Source: Flavobacteriaceae bacterium MAR_2009_75
Lineage (GTDB): Bacteria; Bacteroidota; Bacteroidia; Flavobacteriales; Flavobacteriaceae
Direction: 5' to 3'
Assembly: GCA_002813285.1 (NCBI GenBank)
Contig: PHTZ01000001.1
Span: 124,001-188,000, forward strand
DNA: 64,000 nt
Numbering within the stretch: the first letter of the stretch is position 1; each line of letters starts with the position of its first letter. The position numbers and the translations under genes are program-made. Shown one piece after another: positions 19,697-28,298 of this stretch. The notes below the pieces were generated by a model. That model was not told the DNA's origin. It ran no database searches and was given only the letters and a program-made list of their open reading frames with translations.

Positions 19697-20050
19697 TTAT
19701 CCCTCAGGATGCATGAAAGCCTGCTTACTCAACAATGTCTCTTCACTTTCAACATGGTCTTCATCAGGTACACAACAATCTACGGGGCAGACCGCCGCAC
19801 ATTGTGGTTCTTCATGAAAGCCCATACATTCGGTACATTTATCGGGTGATATATAATAGATTTCGTCGCTAATCGGCTCTTGTGGTTCTTCAGCATTTAC
19901 AGCTTTACCATCAGGCAACACCACATCACCTTCTAACGAGGTGCCATCTGCATAGCGCCATTCATCTGCTCCTTCGTAAATTGCGGTGTTCGGGCATTCT
20001 GGCTCACAAGCCCCGCAATTGATACATTCATCAGTTATAACTATTGCCAT
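19697..20050 (-). CDS. 4Fe-4S dicluster ferredoxin
   Basis: A 117-residue low-potential electron carrier. The first cluster motif [12 protein letters not shown] is near the N-terminus (residues 9-20). The second, [18 protein letters not shown], is near 75-92 with a longer spacing between its cysteines, as in Allochromatium-type ferredoxins. An insertion of about 45 residues between the two motifs contains acidic residues. It is encoded divergently from the LuxC-like acyl-CoA reductase gene, and this pairing with serC-serA beyond suggests conserved synteny rather than a clear shared pathway. Confidence 0.93.
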   Translation of the reverse strand: MAIVITDECINCGACEPECPNTAIYEGADEWRYADGTSLEGDVVLPDGKAVNAEEPQEPISDEIYYISPDKCTECMGFHEEPQCAAVCPVDCCVPDEDHVESEETLLSKQAFMHPEG

Positions 20051-20104
20051 ACTTTTCTAATTCTACAGGTTAACTTCGGCATACCTTTTTAAGTTCAGTA
20101 TGCT

Positions 20105-20112
20105 TACTTTTG
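20105..20112 (+). promoter_or_regulatory. Candidate -7 element TACTTTTG for the acyl-CoA reductase gene
   Basis: TACTTTTG matches the Bacteroidota TAnnTTTG -7 consensus and lies 50 bases before the ATG at 20163. No exact TTTG sits 19 bases upstream, so the call is tentative. If it is real, the upstream in-frame ATG at 20100 cannot be the start. Confidence 0.35.
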
Positions 20113-20162
20113 CAATCGATTTAAATACAAAGGTACAGTCTATACCTAATTATCACAAATAT

Positions 20163-21203
20163 ATGAACGACCATCACAAAACATTTATTGCTTTCGTTAA
20201 ACTTGGCAAGTTTTTACGCGAATATTGCAGCTCTCAACAATTGAAAAATGAATGGTCTGAAAAATTAGATGGGGCCGTTGCACTTTCAAAACATAAAAAT
20301 GGCTGGTTCACTAAAGAAAACGTTCTGCATGCAATAGAAAGTTGGGGAAATCTTCTTACGAAAGAGCACCTCTCAAAGTGGCTCAGCGCTTACGATTTAA
20401 AACAAAATCGGCCAAAAACCGTCGCCTTGATTTTGGCCGGCAATATTCCATTAGTCGGTTTTCATGACTTTTTATCCGTGCTGATAACAGGCAATACAGC
20501 GCTAGTAAAACTATCTTCAAACGACAATGTAATTATCACATTTATAAAAGAATATCTAATTTCAAATGAACCACTACTTAAGGGTAAAATTATTATTGAG
20601 AAAGAGAAGTTAGAAAATTTCGATGCTGTAATTGCTACGGGCAGCAATAACACCTCTCGTTATTTTGAGCACTATTTTGGGAAGGGACCGCATATTATAA
20701 GAAATAATAGAAATTCAGTTGCCGTGCTCACGGGAAAAGAAACCACCTTACAACTGGAAAATCTTGGAGAAGACATTTTCAGATACTATGGTCTAGGTTG
20801 TAGAAGTGTTTCGAAAATATTTGTACCGAAAAGTTATGACTTTGACATTTTCTTCAAGTCGATTTTCAAATACAGTGACATTATCAATCAAAACAAATAT
20901 TCGAATAACTACGATTATAACAAAGCGGTATATTTAATGTCAGAATTCAAGATTCTTGATAACGGATTCTTGATTTTGAAAGAAGATGAAAGCTACGCCT
21001 CCACTATAGCTTCCCTTTTCTATGAGTATTATGAAAACCTATCTGAACTTAAAAACAGGCTCGAACGAGATAAAGAAAATTTGCAATGCATTGTTTCACA
21101 AGGTATTATTGAAAATGAAATCAATTTTGGCCAAACCCAACAACCTTCACTTAGCGATTATGCCGATGGTGTCGACACTGTTGATTTCCTGTTAAAAACC
21201 TAG
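20163..21203 (+). CDS. LuxC-like acyl-CoA reductase (aldehyde dehydrogenase fold)
   Basis: About 346 residues related to the LuxC family, which reduces acyl-CoA or acyl-enzyme to the fatty aldehyde with NADPH. Visible are a Rossmann region (KTVALILAGNIPLVGFHDFLSVL), an ATGSNNTSRYFEHYFGK segment and GLGCRSVSKIFVP, in which the cysteine fits the catalytic nucleophile of the aldehyde dehydrogenase fold. No LuxD, LuxE or luciferase gene is present. The frame could start at ATG 20100, but a promoter-like element lies inside that extension, so 20163 is chosen. The gene is followed by serC after 224 bases. Confidence 0.82.
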   Translation: MNDHHKTFIAFVKLGKFLREYCSSQQLKNEWSEKLDGAVALSKHKNGWFTKENVLHAIESWGNLLTKEHLSKWLSAYDLKQNRPKTVALILAGNIPLVGFHDFLSVLITGNTALVKLSSNDNVIITFIKEYLISNEPLLKGKIIIEKEKLENFDAVIATGSNNTSRYFEHYFGKGPHIIRNNRNSVAVLTGKETTLQLENLGEDIFRYYGLGCRSVSKIFVPKSYDFDIFFKSIFKYSDIINQNKYSNNYDYNKAVYLMSEFKILDNGFLILKEDESYASTIASLFYEYYENLSELKNRLERDKENLQCIVSQGIIENEINFGQTQQPSLSDYADGVDTVDFLLKT

Positions 21204-21427
21204 CTGATTTTTATAAAGTCAAATAGTTCATAATTCCTTGAAATTCCTGACCTTTAACCTCTTAATTTCAAACCGGTCAAATTCATGGTGCTATTGGGTA
21301 CACCATCCTAAATAAAAATCACGAACAGTATCTTATGAAATGGGCAACAACCATTCTTGATACCAAGGGCAAGATGATTAGTTAGCAAATTACCTCTGAC
21401 CAATATAAAAACAATAAAATTATAAAA

Positions 21428-22492
21428 ATGAAAAAACATAATTTCAGTCCAGGCCCATGTGTGTTACCTCAAGAAGTATTTTTAAAAGCTTCTGAAGCCG
21501 TAATGGATTTTAATGGTTCAGGACTTTCATTAATTGAAATTTCGCACCGAAGCAAAGATTTTGTTGAGGTTATGGAAAAGGCACGCAGCTTAGCTTTAGA
21601 GTTGCTCGGTCTAGAGAATAAAGGGTATAAGGCACTGTTCTTACAAGGTGGGGCCAGCATGCAGTTCTTGATGGCAGCTTATAACCTTTTAGAAAATAAG
21701 GCGGGTTATTTGAATACGGGTACGTGGAGCACCAAAGCGGTAAAGGAAGCCAAGATGTTCGGAGATGTAATCGAAGTTGGATCATCAAAAGATGAAAATT
21801 TCAATTATATACCAAAGGGCTACAATATACCTGATGGCTTAGATTATTTACACCTTACCTCTAACAATACCATTTTCGGCACTCAAATTAAAAAGTTTCC
21901 TAAAACTGAAGCGCCGTTGGTTTGTGACATGAGTTCCGATATCTTCTCAAGACAATTAGATTTTACGCAATTCGATTTGATTTATGCAGGTGCTCAGAAA
22001 AACATGGGTCCAGCAGGAACGACCTTGGTTGTTATTAAAGAAGACATTTTAGGTAAAGTGACCCGACAGATACCATCTATGCTCGATTATCAAGTTCATA
22101 TTTCTAAAGACAGCATGTTCAACACCCCTCCGGTATTTGCCGTTTACACTTCTATGTTGACTTTAGAATGGTTAAAGAACCTCGGTGGTATTTCTGCGAT
22201 AGAAGAAATCAATGATAAAAAGGCGCAATTGGTATATTCTGAAGTAGACTTAAACCCCTTATTCGAAGGTTTTGCCAAAAAAGAAGATCGTTCTAACATG
22301 AATGCTACTTTTAACCTTACCGATGAGAAACTGAAAGAAACTTTTGAGTCTATGGTTAAGGAGGCCGGCATTAACGGCATCAATGGTCACAGGTCCGTTG
22401 GCGGTTACCGTGCTTCAATGTACAATGCCCTAAGCCTAGAAAGCGTAGGTATTCTAGTCGATGTAATGAGTGAATTAGAGCGAACGGCATAG
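21428..22492 (+). CDS. serC: 3-phosphoserine aminotransferase
   Basis: PLP enzyme that transaminates 3-phosphohydroxypyruvate with glutamate to give 3-phosphoserine (and also acts in pyridoxal phosphate synthesis). The 354 residues match the family. Landmarks are NFSPGPCVLP at the N-terminus, GGASMQFLMAAYNLL (phosphate loop), AGAQKNMGPAGTTLV with the PLP lysine near 199, and the C-terminal GHRSVGGYRASMYNALSLE. It lies 59 bases upstream of serA in the same direction, so the two probably form a serine biosynthesis operon. Confidence 0.96.
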   Translation: MKKHNFSPGPCVLPQEVFLKASEAVMDFNGSGLSLIEISHRSKDFVEVMEKARSLALELLGLENKGYKALFLQGGASMQFLMAAYNLLENKAGYLNTGTWSTKAVKEAKMFGDVIEVGSSKDENFNYIPKGYNIPDGLDYLHLTSNNTIFGTQIKKFPKTEAPLVCDMSSDIFSRQLDFTQFDLIYAGAQKNMGPAGTTLVVIKEDILGKVTRQIPSMLDYQVHISKDSMFNTPPVFAVYTSMLTLEWLKNLGGISAIEEINDKKAQLVYSEVDLNPLFEGFAKKEDRSNMNATFNLTDEKLKETFESMVKEAGINGINGHRSVGGYRASMYNALSLESVGILVDVMSELERTA

Positions 22493-22551
22493 TAAGCCTT
22501 AAAATTTGAGGGGCGTTAATCGCTCCTTCCTATTAAATTAAACACAGTCGC

Positions 22552-23502
22552 ATGAAAATATTAGCGAATGATGGTATTGCCCAATCAGGAATCAATGCTT
22601 TGGAAAATTCAGGTTTCGAAGTTTTGACCACTACCGTTGCCCAAGAACAGTTACAAAATTTTATCAACGAGAATAGTATTGATGGCCTACTGGTACGAAG
22701 CGCCACCAAAGTGAGAAAAGAATTAATCGATAGCTGCCCCTCATTAAAATTGATAGGCCGCGGTGGTGTGGGCATGGACAATATCGACGTAGAATATGCA
22801 AAACAAAAGGGTTTGCATGTAATCAATACGCCGGCCGCATCTTCAAGCTCGGTCGCAGAATTGGTTTTCGCCCATTTATATGGTGGTGTGCGTTTTCTTT
22901 ACGATGCCAACAGAAATATGCCTTTAGAAGGTGATAGTAAATTTAAACAGTTAAAAAAATCGTACGCCTCTGGTTCCGAATTGAGAGGTAAGACCCTTGG
23001 CGTAATCGGCTTTGGCCGTATCGGTAGTGCAACCGCTAAAATAGCCTTGGGCGTAGGAATGAAGGTTGTGTTTTACGATCCTTATTTAGAAGAAGCCAAG
23101 ATAGATGTTGATTTTTTTGATGGTCAGTCCGTTTCATTCCTTCTGAAATCAGAGACTAAGGACGAAGTTATATCTTCAGCCGATTTTATAACCATGCACG
23201 TTCCGGCCCAAAAGGAATATGTAATCGGAAAAAGGGAATTTGGCTTGATGAAGCATGGTGTCGGCATTGTAAATGCTTCGCGCGGTGGTGTTCTCGACGA
23301 GGTAGCACTAGTTGATGCCTTAGAGGAAGGGAAAGTCAATTTTGCCGGACTCGATGTTTTCGAATCGGAACCGACCCCAGAGATTAAAATCTTGATGCAC
23401 CCGAATATTTCGTTAACGCCTCATATTGGTGCGGCAACCGGTGAGGCACAAAATCGCATTGGCACTGAATTGGCGGAACAAATTATTACATTGCTGAAAT
23501 AA
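22552..23502 (+). CDS. serA: D-3-phosphoglycerate dehydrogenase
   Basis: First step of serine synthesis: oxidises 3-phosphoglycerate with NAD. The 316-residue protein is the short form without ACT regulatory domains. Features seen are the N-terminal substrate domain (DGLLVRSATKVRKELID), the NAD fold (GKTLGVIGFGRIGSATAK), and the catalytic residues of the D-2-hydroxyacid dehydrogenase family. The latter are R in VNASRGGVLDE, E in FESEPTP and H in SLTPHIGAAT. A 25-residue insertion near 185-205 is unusual (VDFFDGQSVSFLLKSETKDE). Its position next to serC supports the assignment over other hydroxyacid dehydrogenases. Confidence 0.93.
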   Translation: MKILANDGIAQSGINALENSGFEVLTTTVAQEQLQNFINENSIDGLLVRSATKVRKELIDSCPSLKLIGRGGVGMDNIDVEYAKQKGLHVINTPAASSSSVAELVFAHLYGGVRFLYDANRNMPLEGDSKFKQLKKSYASGSELRGKTLGVIGFGRIGSATAKIALGVGMKVVFYDPYLEEAKIDVDFFDGQSVSFLLKSETKDEVISSADFITMHVPAQKEYVIGKREFGLMKHGVGIVNASRGGVLDEVALVDALEEGKVNFAGLDVFESEPTPEIKILMHPNISLTPHIGAATGEAQNRIGTELAEQIITLLK

Positions 23503-23644
23503 ACGCTTCATCTCTAAGGTTTTCGTAGTACCTATTGATGACCGAAGCCCTTGAACAGCAAGTTTTAAGGTGTTCAATCACACCTGCACTAATCTTTTTT
23601 TGTACATTGTAAAACATCTACATTAATTATAAAACACTAAACAC

Positions 23645-24265
23645 ATGTCTGGATTATTAGACTTACTAAGCAGCCCAATGGGCAAACAATTAATTAGCGG
23701 CGCTGCCCAACAATCAGGTCAATCTACCGATCAAACGGGTAGTGTACTGAGCATGGCTTTACCCGTACTTATGGGGGCTATGAAAAAAAATGCATCTACA
23801 CCTGAAGGTGCCCAAGGTTTGATGGGTGCTCTTAGCGGTAAGCACGACGGAGGTATTTTAGATAACCTTGGCGGATTATTAGGGGGTGGCGTAGACGAGT
23901 CTGTAATGAACGATGGCGCAGGTATTCTTGGTCATGTTCTAGGTGGTAAACAATCTCAGGTAGAATCTGCCTTAAGCGCCAAATCAGGTATGGATGCCGG
24001 GTCTGTAGCCACGATTTTAAAGGTTGCTGCTCCTATTTTAATGGGCTTTTTGGGCAAACAAACCAAACAACAAAATGTTAGTGATTCGAACGGTATCGGA
24101 AACCTTTTAGGCGGACTAATGGGCGGAGACCAACAACAATCATTAATTGAATCTTTTTTAGATTCTGATGGTGACGGCAGTATTCTCGATGATGTCGCAT
24201 CTATGGCCCTTGGAGGTAAGAAAGGCGGAATCGGAGGCCTTCTCGGAGGTCTCTTCGGAAAGTAA
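23645..24265 (+). CDS. DUF937 family glycine-rich protein
   Basis: A 206-residue protein of the DUF937 family of unknown function. It lacks a signal peptide. Alternating glycine and hydrophobic repeats (SMALPVLMGAMKKNA, ILDNLGGLLGGG, APILMGFLGKQ) are typical, as are an EF-hand-like acidic stretch near 175-186 (DSDGDGSILDDVASMAL) and a glycine-rich C-terminus. It is transcribed alone with a strong terminator. Members are often cytosolic or associated with storage and stress in Bacteroidota, but no function is established. Confidence 0.88.
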   Translation: MSGLLDLLSSPMGKQLISGAAQQSGQSTDQTGSVLSMALPVLMGAMKKNASTPEGAQGLMGALSGKHDGGILDNLGGLLGGGVDESVMNDGAGILGHVLGGKQSQVESALSAKSGMDAGSVATILKVAAPILMGFLGKQTKQQNVSDSNGIGNLLGGLMGGDQQQSLIESFLDSDGDGSILDDVASMALGGKKGGIGGLLGGLFGK

Positions 24266-24291
24266 ACTTTAGAATTTACTTGAAAACAGAG

Positions 24292-24321
24292 AGCCGTTTG
24301 TTCATACAAACGGCTTTTTTG
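24292..24321 (+). terminator. Rho-independent terminator of the DUF937 gene
   Basis: Ten-base stem AGCCGTTTGT (24292-24301) with its complement at 24306-24315, a 4-base loop and a T-run. It lies 26 bases after the stop codon. Confidence 0.9.
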
Positions 24322-24367
24322 TATCTTAAACGGTATGGAAATTGCTCTCAATATATAAATCACATTT

Positions 24368-24826
24368 ATGAAAAAGACAATCTTATACCTTGGAGGGTTG
24401 TTTACCTTTCTCTGTTTGGTCGCATCTAGCTGTACAGGCTCAAAGTCTACGGTAAACATTTCTGACGATGAAAAAACAGCTTTTAACCAAAAGGAAGGAG
24501 ATACAGTAAAAATTGCCAACGACAGTACCGAATATGAAATAATCATCATCGAACCTGGTTTCAATTTATGGTTACAGAGCATAGCGAAACCAGAAGGCTA
24601 TTACTCTCAATCGTTTCTAGAAAATCGTAATCAAATATTTGTAATCAACTATAACCAAAGGGTTCAACAACCGCTTAGATATTCATCTGGTCTTTATGAG
24701 TGGCAAATCGATTACGATTCGGGCATTGACTATGGCTACGAGGTTAACTATAAACTTTATAATTATTTCATCTATTTTCAACGAAAATATAATCAACGCC
24801 TCGGACCTTTTGTTCCAAGAATTTGA
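24368..24826 (+). CDS. DUF6146-like lipoprotein
   Basis: A 152-residue predicted lipoprotein with a signal and lipobox (FLCLVASSCTG, cysteine near 22). The mature part has a short polar linker, then a compact domain with EYEIIIIEPGFNLWL and a C-terminal YKLYNYFIYFQRKYNQRLGP motif typical of the family I recognise as DUF6146. No function is known. It precedes a small membrane protein which has its own promoter overlapping the end of this gene. Confidence 0.8.
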   Translation: MKKTILYLGGLFTFLCLVASSCTGSKSTVNISDDEKTAFNQKEGDTVKIANDSTEYEIIIIEPGFNLWLQSIAKPEGYYSQSFLENRNQIFVINYNQRVQQPLRYSSGLYEWQIDYDSGIDYGYEVNYKLYNYFIYFQRKYNQRLGPFVPRI

Positions 24827-24839
24827 TTAACTATATTTG
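24809..24839 (+). promoter_or_regulatory. Bacteroidota sigma-70-type promoter (TTTG-N19-TAnnTTTG)
   Basis: TTTG (24809-24812), exactly 19 bases, then TATATTTG (24832-24839): a full match to the phylum consensus. It is inside the 3' end of the DUF6146 gene and would start transcripts about 7 bases further on, just before the ATG at 24855. Confidence 0.7.
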
Positions 24840-24854
24840 TTGCATCAAATTACT

Positions 24855-25157
24855 ATGGAAAAACTAAAAAAACGTTGGGGCATAGACTCTAACTTTCAAA
24901 TTGCGGTTATCTTCTTGGTTTTTGCCGTTACCGGCTCTACATCTGCAAAATTGGCGGAACCTATAACCGAAATGGTCGGACTGGGCAGAGAAACAACAAC
25001 GGCTTGGATATATTGGACGGCCAGAATTCTACTTATTTTTCCTATCTATCAAGTTCTGCTCGTTCTCTTTGGCTGGGTATTCGGTCAGTTTCAGTTCTTT
25101 TGGAACTTTGAAAAAAAGATGCTTAATCGCCTTGGACTCGGTTTTTTGTTCAAGTAA
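24855..25157 (+). CDS. Small DUF6787-like membrane protein
   Basis: A 100-residue protein with two hydrophobic segments (about 15-33 and 60-85), WGIDSNFQIAVIFLVFAVTGSTSAKLAEP near the start and FGQFQFFWNFEKKMLNRLGL near the end. I recognise the pattern as DUF6787, of unknown function. A TTG at 24837 is in frame, but the promoter element overlaps it, so the ATG at 24855 is chosen. It ends eight bases before the converging desaturase-like gene. Confidence 0.82.
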   Translation: MEKLKKRWGIDSNFQIAVIFLVFAVTGSTSAKLAEPITEMVGLGRETTTAWIYWTARILLIFPIYQVLLVLFGWVFGQFQFFWNFEKKMLNRLGLGFLFK

Positions 25158-25165
25158 ACCTACTT

Positions 25166-26038
25166 TTATTTAGATTTTCGAAATCCGTAGAAAAGCTGAC
25201 CCAAAAAATGTTTGGGCACTTCAACATCGCCTTCAAAGCCCAACGGGACTTTACCGCTATTTTCTGGTATGTAATTGGTCTTGAACAAATAATCCCACAT
25301 ACTCAAACTGATTCCAAAATTCACTCCGTACCGACCTTCAGGTAAAGTATAGGCGTGATGATACAAATGCATTACCGGATTATTGAAAATATACTTCAAT
25401 GGCCCCCAAGTTATTTTAATATTGGAATGATTAAAATGACCAATTGCAATAGCCATAAAATGAACAACATAGGCCTGTTCTGGCTCAAAACCACCCAGAA
25501 TCATAACTCCAAAAGTCTTGAAGGGTTTATACAGTACATTTTCCATCCAATGATAACGCATATGAGCGGCAAAGCCCATTTCTTTTACACTGTGATGAAT
25601 TTTATGAAATTGCCATAAGAACTCGTACCTGTGAAGTAGAATATGAGTAACCCACTGCACAAAATCCAAGACTAAAAAAAAGATAAGTAATTGTACCCAT
25701 GAAGGTAAAGATTCGAGGTTTATTATTGATAAACTATCTATTGAAATACCAACTTCTAAAAACAACAATTCCAACATTTTATATACTCCACTGATAGCAA
25801 TGGCGAAAATGAAGAAGTTGAAAAAAATATAGAATCCATCCAACCAAAAATCTTTTCTAAAAACAGCTTGATTTTTACGCCAAGGAAAAAGAATTTCAAG
25901 AATAAATATCGACAGCGATAAGACAATTATACCCCAAAAATAATTGGTATACCAAGGCACTTCAAAGATGATGGATTTCCATGTCCAATTTATCGTACCA
26001 TTCAAAGCCTGTCCAAAAGCATCTACATATTTCTGCAA
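25166..26038 (-). CDS. Second sterol desaturase / fatty-acid hydroxylase family protein
   Basis: A 290-residue di-iron membrane oxygenase. Four to five hydrophobic segments flank the histidine clusters: HILLHRYEFLWQFHKIHHSVKEM, GHFNHSN and HLYHHAYTLPEGRYGVNFG. This follows the fatty acid hydroxylase pattern. It is diverged from the family member at 8478-9434 (318 residues) and resembles the plain C-5 desaturase-like group more. The substrate is unknown. Its neighbour on the same strand is a cytochrome c (37 bases away), which may be coincidental. Confidence 0.88.
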   Translation of the reverse strand: MQKYVDAFGQALNGTINWTWKSIIFEVPWYTNYFWGIIVLSLSIFILEILFPWRKNQAVFRKDFWLDGFYIFFNFFIFAIAISGVYKMLELLFLEVGISIDSLSIINLESLPSWVQLLIFFLVLDFVQWVTHILLHRYEFLWQFHKIHHSVKEMGFAAHMRYHWMENVLYKPFKTFGVMILGGFEPEQAYVVHFMAIAIGHFNHSNIKITWGPLKYIFNNPVMHLYHHAYTLPEGRYGVNFGISLSMWDYLFKTNYIPENSGKVPLGFEGDVEVPKHFLGQLFYGFRKSK

Positions 26039-26076
26039 AATCGCTAGTTTGATAATTATGTAGTCGTAAATATGAG

Positions 26077-26559
26077 CTATTCCTTAAGCGTATACCACTC
26101 AATATCGGCCAACCCCTCTCTTCTACCCTTCTTTTTGGGTGGGTAGTTGGTTACGAGATAGTTAATAATAACCTCTTCATTCTCACCCAAATCCCACAAA
26201 TTCTGTGTTTCCTGCATCCATTGGATAGTAGCTTTCCATCTTTCGGCATTCATACGATTCTGAATGACCAGCTTAGAAGAGTGACAATTAGTACAGTTTT
26301 GAACGGTTTCAATCATTCCCGGGGCATCAACAAAACCAGTACGAACGTGAATGCCATCTTCAATTCTATCTTCTTTTTCACTATCTAAGGGAACGTCGAC
26401 CATTTCCGATTGCCGTTCAGAATTTTTAAAAGCGGATAGGCTTGGGTCAATTATGAGATAAACCAATAGTAGTGAAGAAAGAACTACCACAGTACATGCC
26501 AAAATCACTACTCTACGTACCCTTTCAAAATCGTTTTTTAAATTCTTGAAATTCTTCAT
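26077..26559 (-). CDS. Membrane-anchored monohaem cytochrome c
   Basis: A 160-residue protein with one membrane anchor (about 15-37) and a single CTNCH haem site near residue 96. A methionine downstream (ATIQWMQET) is a plausible axial ligand. It immediately follows the sulfite oxidase-like gene with no gap, and such pairs (SorAB, SoxCD) pass electrons from the molybdenum centre to a haem c. The likely role is electron acceptor of the adjacent molybdoenzyme in the periplasm. It lacks other domains. Confidence 0.86.
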   Translation of the reverse strand: MKNFKNLKNDFERVRRVVILACTVVVLSSLLLVYLIIDPSLSAFKNSERQSEMVDVPLDSEKEDRIEDGIHVRTGFVDAPGMIETVQNCTNCHSSKLVIQNRMNAERWKATIQWMQETQNLWDLGENEEVIINYLVTNYPPKKKGRREGLADIEWYTLKE

Positions 26560-27780
26560 TTAGGTAATTTTCACGGCGATTCTATGGCAGGCGTTGTTTA
26601 GATATCCTTTTGGGTTCCACCCGGGCAATAACATAGGCTGAGACGCTCCTTGCGAGTCCGTTGCCTTTGCCCAGATCTCATAATAGCCTTTCTTGGGAAA
26701 ATCAACTTCTGCCGAAAAATGTTGCCAAGCCAAACGATTGGTCGGTTTTTCAATTGAGCAGATTTGCCATGTAGAACCAAAATCAATCGAGTATTCCATT
26801 TGGGTGACTTCAAGTTCGCCTGCCCAAGCATGCCCACGAATATTCAATCTTTTACCTTCTGGAAGCATCGCTCCCGATTTCGGATGTGTAATCAATGACT
26901 TAACAGGCATTGACTCTATAATGCACATATCTTCATCAGCTACCTTTTCACCAGGTGCAACCGTATTGCAGGGTACACGGTACGAGGTGCCTCCCATTTT
27001 TGCTCCATCATGTACTTTGTTTCGAATACTAATTCGATTGACCCACTTACCCGAAACTGAAGCAGGCCAGCCCCCTGCAATTAATCGTAAGGGGTAACCG
27101 TGTGGCAAAGGAATATCTTTACCGTTCATTAGAAAGGCGAGCAAAGTTTCATCTTGCAATGCTTTTGCCATTGGCGCACCTCTTGAAATGGGTTCTTTTT
27201 CTGGGTTTCGGCTTAAATGCATATCGGCACTGTGATAACCAATGTATACTGCATCGTCTTTAATACCCGCATCTTCCAAAACATCCCGTAGGCGTACCCC
27301 CGTCCATTTTGCACAAGACACCGCACCTACAGTCCATTGATTACCTTTTGCGGGGGGATCAAATTCACTTCTGCCATTTCCCCCACATTCCAAAGTAAGC
27401 TGATAGGTGAACACTTTGAAATTGGTCTTTAGCTCATGAATCGTATACGATTTTTGAGCTGCAACTGACTCTCCGTCTATGGTCAATGTCCATTTCTGGG
27501 CGTCGATATTCTCAGGTACTAAGCCATTATTTCGAATGAACATTTTAGCATTAGGCGTAATCTTATCATCTAAGAGATGGGCCTGGGCTTCCATATTCCA
27601 TGGTTTATCGTTGAGCACCACCATCTCAGAATCTTTACCGAACAATTTAAAGGGGTCGGGCTCTTGCAGAGCCAATGGCCGATAGCCTTGAGGAATATTT
27701 AAACCGTATACGATCTCGGAACCGATAATTCCAGAAAAAGTGGCCAAAGTTGCTCTTTTAATGAATTTTCTACGCTGCAT
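26560..27780 (-). CDS. Tat-exported sulfite oxidase-like molybdoenzyme
   Basis: A 406-residue periplasmic enzyme of the sulfite oxidase family. It begins with a Tat signal (MQRRKFIKRATLATFSGIIG). The molybdenum-ligating cysteine lies in LECGGNGRSEF near residue 119. VGAVSCAKWTGVRLRDVL and GYPLRLIAGGWPASVSGKWV bind the pterin, and a C-terminal dimerisation beta-sandwich starts near 290. No b5-type haem is present. Together with the adjacent cytochrome c it resembles sulfite dehydrogenase (SorAB/SoxCD-like). The substrate could be sulfite or another sulfur oxyanion; sulfated algal polysaccharides are a possible source, which is inference. Confidence 0.9.
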   Translation of the reverse strand: MQRRKFIKRATLATFSGIIGSEIVYGLNIPQGYRPLALQEPDPFKLFGKDSEMVVLNDKPWNMEAQAHLLDDKITPNAKMFIRNNGLVPENIDAQKWTLTIDGESVAAQKSYTIHELKTNFKVFTYQLTLECGGNGRSEFDPPAKGNQWTVGAVSCAKWTGVRLRDVLEDAGIKDDAVYIGYHSADMHLSRNPEKEPISRGAPMAKALQDETLLAFLMNGKDIPLPHGYPLRLIAGGWPASVSGKWVNRISIRNKVHDGAKMGGTSYRVPCNTVAPGEKVADEDMCIIESMPVKSLITHPKSGAMLPEGKRLNIRGHAWAGELEVTQMEYSIDFGSTWQICSIEKPTNRLAWQHFSAEVDFPKKGYYEIWAKATDSQGASQPMLLPGWNPKGYLNNACHRIAVKIT

Positions 27781-27897
27781 AAATTAAATCTAAAGAAGTA
27801 AAGTTAGAATTATTTAATGCTTAAAAAAGAAACTTGAATCACCAAAAAAGGATGTTCTTGAAAAATTATGATGACCTTAACAAAAACAATCAATTAT

Positions 27898-28197
27898 CTA
27901 AACCTCGATTGTAGTTTTCTGTGCTGATTTTTTAAAAACATAGGTATAGAACCACATTATCGTAAAAGTGGGAATGACATCTAACCCCGGTATTATTTCC
28001 TCTAAAAAAGTTATTATTCCTGCCCCCTGTCCTACTTTACCCTTGTACATACGGGTCATGAGCCAAGCTGCTAGTGGCGCCCAAATAATATCTGAAAAAT
28101 CACCTATTAGGGGTATAGCAAAAGAGAGCATTCCGATTCCATCGAAAAGCAACCCCATGAAGAGATTTTTATATTTATTATCCGCTGTTTTTGACAT
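27898..28197 (-). CDS. DUF4112 family membrane protein
   Basis: A 99-residue protein with two or three hydrophobic segments. The pattern LLFDGIGMLSFAIPLIGDFSDIIWAPLAAWLMTRMYKG and FLEEIIPGLDVIPTFTIMWFYTY is characteristic of DUF4112, a small membrane family of unknown function. It is on the same strand as the sulfite oxidase-like gene but more than 100 bases from it and is probably independent. Confidence 0.82.
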   Translation of the reverse strand: MSKTADNKYKNLFMGLLFDGIGMLSFAIPLIGDFSDIIWAPLAAWLMTRMYKGKVGQGAGIITFLEEIIPGLDVIPTFTIMWFYTYVFKKSAQKTTIEV

Positions 28198-28298
28198 GAT
28201 GAATGTTTAATGGTTTTCATCTTCATAGAGCAAGAAAAGTGCCAAAGTCAATGCCAGCGGTCAGTTAGCCCCCTTCTCAGTCAAAAATCCTATTAATT

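Noticed and set aside
21335-21385. A 16-codon frame (MKWATTILDTKGKMIS) upstream of serC that might be a leader peptide
   Set aside because: No attenuator hairpin or T-run follows, and it holds a single serine codon; chance frames of this size are frequent.
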